A stretch of DNA of 6,587 nucleotides. Origin: an uncultured Caryophanales bacterium (lineage in GTDB: Bacteria; Bacillota_I; Bacilli_A; RF39; UBA660). The notes beneath the pieces were generated by a model. It was given only the letters and a program-made list of their open reading frames with translations, had not been told where the DNA came from and searched no databases. Both the position numbers and the translations under genes were made by a program. Of the stretch, positions 1 through 5,463 are shown one piece after another; position 1 is the stretch's first letter; each line of letters begins with the position of its first letter. The DNA lies in NCBI GenBank assembly GCA_947303225.1, contig CAMYXG010000068.1:1-6587 (forward strand). Reading direction: 5' to 3'.

Positions 1-1057
1 TTCCTTCTGACTGATAATAGTATAATGAATACCCATTTTCTATCAAAGCTTTTGCAATATGATTTTCATATAATATCTCTTTTATACTTTCATCCATCCA
101 TAACTGTTTTTGATTTAAATGTAGCATGGAAAATAATAATCCTTCATCTGGAAAGTATAGTTTAAAGCTATCTATTTGCTTGCAACTACTTAATGGGGAT
201 TTAATTGTTTTTACTTTATAGCTTCTGTAAACCAATTGATTATTTACTAAATAATGAATACAGCTTTCATATTCTTTTGCTCTCTTTCCTGTTCCCATTA
301 ATCCATATTGAAACTTTTTATTCTCTTTTTTTAATTGATGAGGTATAGAGTCAAACACATCCATTCCTCTTGGAATGTCAATTAAATTTTGGTTTAAAGC
401 AATCTCTTTTTTATATACATCAATTATTTTCTGCTTAATGGCATCAATTTCATAACTCATTTTTCCTTCTAAATTAGCTGCTATTACTTCTGGAAGTCCT
501 CCTGTTTCCAAATATTCTTGAAAGAAATCTAGAGCGACTTTGTGAAAAGGACAAGTTTTTCTTTTTTGAAAAGCTTCTTTGATCAGATCTGATAAACTTT
601 TTTCATTTCTAGCCCATAAATACTCTTCAAAATCCATAGCATTCATGCCTTTAAATTGTAATTCTTCTCCCTTAAATTCAGATAATTTTTCTTTTTTTGA
701 TGTAATAGCAATAATATGATACTTACTATGTTCACTTCCAAATAATTTAAGACCTTTGACGATTTCCAATCTTGTAACATTATCAAATATGATCAAGGTA
801 TCTTCTTTTAAAATTGTTTCTCCAGATAATAAAGATAGCTTTAGTATTATTTTTTCTGTAGATCGTTCTTTTTGAAATAAATCTAATATGTCTTTATTAT
901 TCTCCGTGTTAAAATATACAGTGTTTTTATATTCTTTTTTTCCAAAATGTAGAGCAGAGAAAGTCTTTCCTATCTGCTTTGCTCCAAATACTATTAATGG
1001 TTTTCGAATAATATCAGTTTTCCATTTTTGGTAATACTCTTCTATTTTTCGTTCCAT
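1..1057 (-). CDS. AAA_14/DUF4143 family ATP-binding protein (3' end outside window)
   Basis: This frame is open for 352 codons from the ATG at 1057 to the window edge with no stop, so the C-terminus is missing. Visible: a Walker A motif GAKQIGKT (residues 25-32), a hydrophobic Walker B strand ending in D92-N93 (LIIFDN), a sensor-like strand IIAITS (115-120), then DUF4143-type signatures: YLETGGLPEV (182-191), SIPHQLKKENKKFQYG (237-252), a KRAKEYE helix (258-264) and SFKLYFPDEGLL (297-308). Family members are ATPases with a C-terminal domain of poorly defined, possibly nuclease-like fold; their cellular role is unclear, so I give no specific function. About 50-80 residues are probably missing. 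The start is supported by GAGAGGAG (1068-1075), 10 nt upstream of the ATG, and by a strong promoter just beyond. It is separated from spo0A by a terminator, so it is probably an independent unit. One oddity is Asn where Walker B normally has the catalytic Glu. Confidence 0.85.
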   Translation of the reverse strand, partial: MERKIEEYYQKWKTDIIRKPLIVFGAKQIGKTFSALHFGKKEYKNTVYFNTENNKDILDLFQKERSTEKIILKLSLLSGETILKEDTLIIFDNVTRLEIVKGLKLFGSEHSKYHIIAITSKKEKLSEFKGEELQFKGMNAMDFEEYLWARNEKSLSDLIKEAFQKRKTCPFHKVALDFFQEYLETGGLPEVIAANLEGKMSYEIDAIKQKIIDVYKKEIALNQNLIDIPRGMDVFDSIPHQLKKENKKFQYGLMGTGKRAKEYESCIHYLVNNQLVYRSYKVKTIKSPLSSCKQIDSFKLYFPDEGLLFSMLHLNQKQLWMDESIKEILYENHIAKALIENGYSLYYYQSEG

Positions 1058-1090
1058 AAACTGTATACTCCTCTCATATTTTATAAAATA

Positions 1091-1119
1091 AGTATACTTT
1101 TGTATGTTTTTTTTGTCAA
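1091..1119 (-). promoter_or_regulatory. Sigma-A promoter of the ATPase gene
   Basis: On the minus strand there is a perfect -35 TTGACA (1114-1119), a 17-nt spacer and TATACT (1091-1096) as -10, one mismatch from consensus. Transcription should start near 1084, giving a leader of about 27 nt that contains the ribosome binding site. The -10 lies inside a 10-bp perfect palindrome AAGTATACTT (1090-1099), a possible operator. Read on the plus strand, the -35 also forms a near Spo0A box. Confidence 0.8.
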
Positions 1120-1145
1120 GTATCCTCTCAATCGAATTACTTTTC

Positions 1146-1168
1146 AAAAAAAAAAGACCTGTTGGTCT
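1146..1168 (-). terminator. Rho-independent terminator of spo0A
   Basis: On the minus strand, AGACC (1164-1168), loop AACA and GGTCT (1155-1159) form a 5-bp stem followed by an unbroken T tract to 1146; G-U and A-U pairs could lengthen the stem. It begins almost directly after the spo0A stop codon (1170-1172). The stem is short but the T tract is long, so it should work as an intrinsic terminator and separate spo0A from the ATPase gene. Confidence 0.75.
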
Positions 1169-1169
1169 C

Positions 1170-1946
1170 TCAGTTGGTTATTAACGGCTTGCTAAATTCC
1201 AATCTAATTTTGTCAGCTATCGTTACAATAAACTCAGAATTAGTAGGTTTGGCTTTATCGATATCTACACTGTGACCAAAAATGTCTTCCATTAAATCCC
1301 AATTTCCTCGATTCCAGCTTACTTCAATGGCATGGCGAATTGCTCTTTCTACTCTAGATGATGTTGAATCAAACTTCTCTGCTATTTCTGGATATAATTC
1401 TTTGGTAATGCCGCCAATCATTTCTGGTCGCTTATATATTAATGTTATCCCTTCTCTTATATACTGATATCCTTTTATATGAGATGGAACTCCTAATTCA
1501 TGAAGTGTTTTCGTAATTGATATTTGCAAATTGTTATTAAACAAGTCAATTGATTCTCTTTTATTAACAAAACTATTTACAACATCACTAATCTTTGCTT
1601 CTAAGTCAGCTAATTCAAATGGTTTTAGCAAAAAATAGCTTGCTCCAAATTCTGATACTTTTCGAATCATTTCTTGTGTATTATAGGATGTTAATACGAT
1701 TACTTTCTTGTTAATATTTTTTTCACGCATATAATCTAATACTGCTATTCCATCTTTTTTAGGCATTATTAAATCCAATAAAATGATATCATACTCTTCT
1801 TGTTTTTTCTCTAATAGATTAATACCTTCATCTCCATTAAAAGCTTCCAATGATACTTCAATGTTAGGCTTTTCTTTGAAATATTCTTTAATCATTTCTA
1901 CTAAATTCTTATTATCATCAATAACTAACAGTCTTGTTTTTTCCAT
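1170..1946 (-). CDS. spo0A: Sporulation master response regulator Spo0A
   Basis: Spo0A is the cytoplasmic transcription factor at the end of the sporulation phosphorelay; when phosphorylated it binds 0A boxes and controls entry into sporulation. The 258-residue protein has a receiver domain (about 1-125) with acidic pair D10-D11, phosphoacceptor D58 in LLDLIMP, T86 and K108 (LLKPF). A short linker leads to the Spo0A-specific DNA-binding domain (about 140-258), with LHELGVPSHIKGYQYIREGI (148-167) and the near-invariant helix SRVERAIRHAIEVSW (197-211). B. subtilis Spo0A has 267 residues, so the length is normal. I start at the ATG at 1946 because it follows AGAGGAG and gives the standard MEK N-terminus; the upstream in-frame TTG (1964) and ATG (1961) would place the ribosome binding site inside the gene. 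It is a single-gene unit between two terminators. In Bacillus, spo0A follows spoIVB; here it follows tpiA. The conserved recognition region suggests it reads the usual 0A box, which is found upstream. Confidence 0.97.
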   Translation of the reverse strand: MEKTRLLVIDDNKNLVEMIKEYFKEKPNIEVSLEAFNGDEGINLLEKKQEEYDIILLDLIMPKKDGIAVLDYMREKNINKKVIVLTSYNTQEMIRKVSEFGASYFLLKPFELADLEAKISDVVNSFVNKRESIDLFNNNLQISITKTLHELGVPSHIKGYQYIREGITLIYKRPEMIGGITKELYPEIAEKFDSTSSRVERAIRHAIEVSWNRGNWDLMEDIFGHSVDIDKAKPTNSEFIVTIADKIRLEFSKPLITN

Positions 1947-1951
1947 TTTTT

Positions 1952-1958
1952 CTCCTCT
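1952..1958 (-). promoter_or_regulatory. spo0A ribosome binding site (decides the start)
   Basis: AGAGGAG on the minus strand ends 5 nt before the ATG at 1946. Starting at the upstream ATG (1961) or TTG (1964) would make this sequence coding, so it argues for the 258-residue product. Confidence 0.8.
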
Positions 1959-1979
1959 CATCAATTATCACGCATTCTC

Positions 1980-2008
1980 ATTATATAATAGATATTTTAA
2001 AAATAAAA
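1980..2008 (-). promoter_or_regulatory. Probable spo0A promoter with weak -35
   Basis: A perfect -10 TATAAT lies at 1980-1985 on the minus strand, about 34 nt upstream of the spo0A start codon; transcription should begin near 1973. At 17-nt spacing the -35 position (2003-2008) reads TTTTAT, a poor match. A good -10 with a poor -35 is typical of activator-dependent promoters, and Spo0A-box-like repeats lie just upstream. I looked for a sigma-H promoter, as used by spo0A in B. subtilis, and found no convincing AGGA-type -35. Confidence 0.55.
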
Positions 2009-2010
2009 GC

Positions 2011-2042
2011 AAAAAAAAGGACAAGTTTTGTCGAAACTGTCC
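2011..2042 (-). terminator. Rho-independent terminator of the pgk-tpiA operon
   Basis: On the minus strand, GGACA-GTTT (2034-2042) pairs with AAAC-T-TGTCC (2019-2028), nine pairs with one bulged T, around a small loop. It is followed by eight T (2011-2018). It starts 7 nt after the tpiA stop codon and closes the operon before spo0A. The loop and 5' arm contain the reverse complement of a perfect Spo0A box. Confidence 0.85.
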
Positions 2043-2053
2043 AATTTGTCTAA
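2027..2053 (+). promoter_or_regulatory. Three tandem Spo0A-box-like sites upstream of spo0A
   Basis: On the plus strand, TGTCGAA (2029-2035), TGTCCAA (2038-2044) and TGTCTAA (2047-2053) repeat head to tail with an exact 9-bp period. The first, extended to TTTGTCGAA (2027-2035), is a perfect match to the Spo0A box consensus TTTGTCRAA; the third, TTTGTCTAA, differs at one position; the middle one keeps only the core. They overlap the tpiA stop codon and the operon terminator and lie roughly 55-80 bp upstream of the predicted spo0A start of transcription, a location suited to activation. The role in spo0A autoregulation is inferred. Confidence 0.55.
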
Positions 2054-2748
2054 TTTAATTTTTCTAATAATATTTTTAATTGTTCTATCTTTAAACTCAA
2101 TCCCCCCAAAAGATATCCGTCTATTATAGAAATGCTTTTTATAATATCAATGTTTTCTTCTGTTACACTACCACCATATAAAACTTTTGTATTTGGTAAT
2201 AGATGTTTAATAAATCGAATTGTTTTTATAATCTCTTTATTCGATGGGATTAAGCCAGTTCCTATAGACCAAATTGGTTCATAGGCAATAATTAGTTTTT
2301 CTCTTTCTTCGCTTGTTAGATTTTCTGTTGCGGTTATTATTTCTTTTTCTAATACTTCTTCAACTTTTCCAGCTTCTCTTTCTTTTTTTGTCTCTCCTAC
2401 ACAAAGAATTGGTATGATATTATTTTGAAATAATTGTTGCATTTTTTGATGAATATCTTTTAATGATTCTTTTTCTTCTTTTCTTCTCTCACTATGTCCA
2501 ACAATCGTATACTCTACATGATAGGATTTTAGCTGTTGTGCTGAAATTTCTCCTGTATGAGCACCATTATCAAATAACCCTACATTTTGTGATCCTAAAA
2601 TTACGTGGTTAGGAGTTTTATTATTTAAATGAACAAAAGATGGGCATAGAATCATTTTATGATTTGTTTTAATAGTTGAAAAGTCTTCTATATATTTTTC
2701 ATATTCTTCCTTATTCAAGTTACTTTTATGATTTAACGCTATTATCAC
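2050..2748 (-). CDS. tpiA: Triosephosphate isomerase (compact form)
   Basis: This cytoplasmic glycolytic enzyme interconverts dihydroxyacetone phosphate and glyceraldehyde 3-phosphate, normally as a dimer. All catalytic residues are visible: N6 and K8 (NHK, where most family members have NWK), H85 in GHSERR (84-89), E157 in YEPIW (156-160) and the phosphate-binding YGGSV (191-195). At 232 residues it is shorter than the usual 248-255; the loss appears to be spread between the N-terminal NxK motif and GSQN, and between loop 6 and YGGSV. Loop 6 reads GTGLIPS instead of the common GTGK-A-T/S. The start codon is GTG, overlapping the glycosyltransferase stop by 4 bp (GTGA), with AAAGGAG (2757-2763) 8 nt upstream. 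It is the last gene of the pgk operon, which argues that it is the functional glycolytic enzyme. If a second tpiA exists elsewhere, this could be a divergent paralogue. Confidence 0.94.
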   Translation of the reverse strand: MIIALNHKSNLNKEEYEKYIEDFSTIKTNHKMILCPSFVHLNNKTPNHVILGSQNVGLFDNGAHTGEISAQQLKSYHVEYTIVGHSERRKEEKESLKDIHQKMQQLFQNNIIPILCVGETKKEREAGKVEEVLEKEIITATENLTSEEREKLIIAYEPIWSIGTGLIPSNKEIIKTIRFIKHLLPNTKVLYGGSVTEENIDIIKSISIIDGYLLGGLSLKIEQLKILLEKLN

Positions 2749-3980
2749 TTTATAGTCTCCTTTATTTTTTTCAGTATTTTTGAAAGAAGTCCAAATCGAT
2801 TTTCTCCCTCTTTTTCTTTAATTGCTCTTTGATATACTTCTAAGACTCTCTCTGCATAGTTTTTTGATCCATAATGTTCTGCTTGAATTCTAGCTTGTTT
2901 ATCGAATTTAGCTAATTCTTCTCTATTTTCATATAATCGCATAATTTGATTTTCATATTCTTCTTGATTTTTAAAGAATAATCCATTCAGTTCTTCTGTA
3001 ACCATACTTTGAAAAGCTTCATCTTTCATACATACAGGGACGACATTTGATGCCATTGCTTCTATTACCGTTAGTCCTTGCGTTTCTGTTTTTGATGCTG
3101 TTGCAAAGATATCTGATACATGATAATAGTATGGCATATCATCCCATGATACTTTTCCTGTAAAGATAACGTTTTCATCTATCTTTATTTTTTTTGCAAG
3201 TTCTTCATATTTTTCTTTATCCGGTCCATCTCCAACTACTAATAGTTTGATATCTTTATATTTTTTTGAAAGATTTTTCGCAGATTGTATTAAGAATTCT
3301 ACGTTTTTCTCTTCTGCTAATCTTCCTACAAATAGAATGACAAAATCCTTTTTATTTAGGTGAAGAGTTTTTCTAAGGTTTTTCACTTCTTTTGCATCAA
3401 TATTCTCTTCATAAAATCGTTCTACTTCTATACCAGTTGGAATAATATGAATATTTTTTTCAAATTTATATTTTTCTTTAAATAATTTATATATTTTATT
3501 AGTAGGAACAATTAATTCAGTTGCAGTTGTTTCACAATAGAATTTTGATAGATATTCTACTATTTTTTTACTTGAGCGTTTAAAATATCCTTTTGTAATG
3601 TAATGAACATAATCTTCATACAATGTATGATATGTATGAACAAGAGGAATATTAAATTGCTTTGCAAATAGTCTAGCAAATGTTCCAATAGCAAATTCTG
3701 TTTGAGAATGAATCACATCTAATTTCCATCCTTTAATTTTATTTACAGCTCTTATTGGATAAATACTACTTAGACGAGAATCATAAATTCCTGTAGGAAT
3801 TCCTGGTATCTTTAGTACTCTTTCTTCTTCATTATATTCATACTTAAAACTTTCCAAGTTTGCAGTTACAATATATACTTCATGTCCTTGTTTTTCTAAT
3901 GCACTTTTTAGCATTACTTCACTTGTTACTAAGCCACTAATATAGGGAGTATATGTTTCTGTAAATATTCCTATTCTCAT
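2745..3980 (-). CDS. GT4 glycosyltransferase, probable 1,2-diacylglycerol 3-glucosyltransferase
   Basis: This is a family 4, GT-B fold retaining glycosyltransferase, most like enzymes that transfer glucose from UDP-glucose to diacylglycerol to make membrane glycolipids and lipoteichoic acid anchors. Seen in the 411 residues: an N-terminal Rossmann half opening with FTETYTPYISGLVTS (6-20), HSQTEFAIG (91-99), an HTYHTLYEDYVHY segment (115-127) very like that of the streptococcal and lactobacillal diacylglycerol enzymes, then the nucleotide-sugar half with VGRLAEEKN (218-226), VVGDGPD (248-254) and the EX7E pair E299/E307 in TETQGLTVIEAMA. A lysine-rich C-terminal helix (about 397-411) could hold it on the membrane surface. 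It overlaps the upstream membrane-protein gene by 4 bp (ATGA), with AAGGAG (3986-3991) 5 nt before the ATG, so the two are probably co-translated. The GT4 call is firm; the diacylglycerol acceptor and UDP-glucose donor are inferred from motif likeness. Confidence 0.87.
   Translation of the reverse strand: MRIGIFTETYTPYISGLVTSEVMLKSALEKQGHEVYIVTANLESFKYEYNEEERVLKIPGIPTGIYDSRLSSIYPIRAVNKIKGWKLDVIHSQTEFAIGTFARLFAKQFNIPLVHTYHTLYEDYVHYITKGYFKRSSKKIVEYLSKFYCETTATELIVPTNKIYKLFKEKYKFEKNIHIIPTGIEVERFYEENIDAKEVKNLRKTLHLNKKDFVILFVGRLAEEKNVEFLIQSAKNLSKKYKDIKLLVVGDGPDKEKYEELAKKIKIDENVIFTGKVSWDDMPYYYHVSDIFATASKTETQGLTVIEAMASNVVPVCMKDEAFQSMVTEELNGLFFKNQEEYENQIMRLYENREELAKFDKQARIQAEHYGSKNYAERVLEVYQRAIKEKEGENRFGLLSKILKKIKETIK
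2757..2763 (-). promoter_or_regulatory. tpiA ribosome binding site for a GTG start
   Basis: AAAGGAG on the minus strand, inside the 3' end of the glycosyltransferase gene, sits 8 nt before the GTG at 2748. It supports that non-ATG start and translational coupling through the 4-bp GTGA overlap. Confidence 0.8.
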
Positions 3981-4978
3981 TTTATCTCCTTCTTTTCAAT
4001 ATTAAATAATAATGCACCTAGTATTATTCCAAAATAATAGGTGATAAATCTCCATAAGATTAAAACTGCTGAAATTGTTTTTTTATGAATAAAGCTTCCA
4101 AAGAACTGAGTAAATCCATATTCCATTCCTCCACTGGATCCGGGAATAGGGACAAATGCACCTAATATATAGACATAAGCTGATGCCGATAAAGTGTTCA
4201 AAATAGAAATGCTGTTATTACTTTCCAATCCCTTTATTACAAACAAAGGAGTCACGTAGAGACAAAGTAAGCTTATTATATTCAATCCTATTCCAAGGAT
4301 GGTTAAACCTTTTCTTTTTTTTATTTCTTGAAATCCATTATGATAATCTTCTATTTTTTGAAGTGCTACTTCTTTTTTTACATTTATTTTCATTTTATTT
4401 AGTATATTTATGATAAATAGTATTATTTTGGTAGTTACTTTTTTTGATACAGATATCATTACTAGAATTAGCATTACTATAATATTAACTGTAAAACCTA
4501 TCAGTACTAAATTTTGAAGTACTTTTACTTTTGGAAAAACGGAGAATAAAGCATTATAAGTAACTGCCAAACAACCACATATTACTAATGCTGCTTGATA
4601 AAATATAAAGCTTTGAATAGTTTGATTTGCTGCTTTTAATGCTGATATTTTGTGTTCTGCTATCATATAGATTTCCATTGGTTGTCCTCCTGTTGAAAAA
4701 GGAGTAATTCCGTTAAAAAATTGAACAATAATATTATGCTTAATTGCTTCTACTATAGATATTTTCTTTTTGTTGTTTATGATTAAATAATTTGAATATC
4801 CTTTTATAGCAAGTGATAATAAATAAAATAAGATTGCTAAGAACATGTACTTGATATCCATTGATTTTAGTGAAGCTACTATATTAGAAAAATCATCTTT
4901 TAATATGATAAATAATAATATTATTGTAATAACAAAAATTAAAATAGTATTTTTTTTTACTTTATCGACTAGATTCAT
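3977..4978 (-). CDS. YbhN/AglD-family integral membrane protein (LPG synthase TM-domain type)
   Basis: This is a 333-residue membrane protein of the family defined by the flippase-like transmembrane part of lysylphosphatidylglycerol synthase (MprF). About seven to eight hydrophobic segments are visible, including residues about 10-27, 45-67 and a series to the C-terminus. Family signatures are FFNGITPFSTGGQPMEIYMI in the first half and VPIPGSSGGMEYG in the second, both re-entrant Gly/Pro-rich motifs. There is no soluble MprF aminoacyltransferase domain, so it should not make lysyl-PG by itself; moving or flipping a lipid is the usual inference. Its 4-bp overlap with a probable glycolipid glycosyltransferase suggests the two act on the same lipid, for instance by presenting or flipping glycolipid. 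The start at 4978 follows AAAAGGA with about 9 nt spacing and lies inside the end of the upstream broken gene (17-bp overlap). Confidence 0.87.
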   Translation of the reverse strand: MNLVDKVKKNTILIFVITIILLFIILKDDFSNIVASLKSMDIKYMFLAILFYLLSLAIKGYSNYLIINNKKKISIVEAIKHNIIVQFFNGITPFSTGGQPMEIYMIAEHKISALKAANQTIQSFIFYQAALVICGCLAVTYNALFSVFPKVKVLQNLVLIGFTVNIIVMLILVMISVSKKVTTKIILFIINILNKMKINVKKEVALQKIEDYHNGFQEIKKRKGLTILGIGLNIISLLCLYVTPLFVIKGLESNNSISILNTLSASAYVYILGAFVPIPGSSGGMEYGFTQFFGSFIHKKTISAVLILWRFITYYFGIILGALLFNIEKKEIK

Positions 4979-5454
4979 GATGTTTTTCCTTTTCTAATTC
5001 TAATATATTATCTTTTAAATAGACTTTTTTTCCCTCTTCTATTCCTAGACACTCATATCCTTTATTTTCTAAGAAAGCAGCTAAATCTTTATTTGATGGT
5101 GTTATATGAATAAATACTTCCATCATTCCTAAATGATTTGTTGAAAAATCCGTTGCTTGTAGTATAAAACTTTTTCTTTTTGAATGATTAGATAATACTG
5201 GAAATATTAATTGACATATTTTTCGGTCTTTTTCTCCTTGAATTTGACATAGATCTTTTAATCCTGAAGAATCCATTAATACAATATAATCTTCAAAATT
5301 ATTTTGTTCTTTCTTGTTTTCTTTGTATTCTTCTTGAGGAATGGTTGATGAAATGTGTTTTAAATTGTGGATTCATGTGATTATCCTGTTCTAACTGTTC
5401 AATCATTTTTATATGACTTTGTTGATATGGATTGATTAGAACCAGTTTCTCCAT
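4962..5454 (-). pseudogene. Small acetyltransferase-like gene interrupted by a one-base frameshift
   Basis: The ATG at 5454 (MEKLVLINPY...) follows AGGTG by 6 nt and lies 9 nt after the pgk stop. Its frame ends after 51 codons at the TAA at 5299-5301. The frame one base later is open from 5372 down to the TAA at 4962-4964 and carries the rest of the protein, including EDYIVLMDSSGLKDLCQIQG and a C-terminal ENKGYECLG segment resembling the last strand and helix of GNAT acetyltransferases. Removing one base, most simply from the AAAA run at 5358-5361, yields a single 163-residue protein. The junction lies between 5302 and 5372. The downstream piece has an internal ATG at 5276 but no ribosome binding site. 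GNAT membership is tentative: I cannot see a clear acetyl-CoA-binding Q/R-x-x-G-x-G/A motif. The cause may be a real mutation, a sequencing or assembly error, or, less likely, frameshifting during translation. Confidence 0.7.
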
Positions 5455-5463
5455 TTTTTTCAC

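Noticed and set aside
1282..1467. Plus-strand open frame of 61 codons inside spo0A
   Set aside because: It is the antisense of a strongly conserved Spo0A domain, has no recognisable product and is best explained as a shadow.
1947..1964. Longer Spo0A starting at TTG 1964 or ATG 1961
   Set aside because: The six extra codons contain the ribosome binding site for the ATG at 1946, which also gives the normal MEK N-terminus.
1980..2020. Sigma-H promoter for spo0A, as in B. subtilis
   Set aside because: A GAAT occurs near the -10 region but there is no AGGA-type -35 at the right distance.
1783..2058. Plus-strand open frame of 91 codons across the spo0A start and the intergenic gap
   Set aside because: It reads antisense through the spo0A receiver domain and the terminator; no family resemblance and a low-complexity tail.
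3977..4978. MprF lysylphosphatidylglycerol synthase
   Set aside because: Only the transmembrane flippase-like part is present; there is no C-terminal aminoacyltransferase domain in this or the adjacent genes.
5302..5372. Programmed ribosomal frameshift in the acetyltransferase-like gene
   Set aside because: The join needs a +1 shift; I see no slow-stop shift site of the RF2 type, no internal Shine-Dalgarno stimulator and no X-XXY-YYZ heptamer in frame. A mutation or sequence error is simpler.
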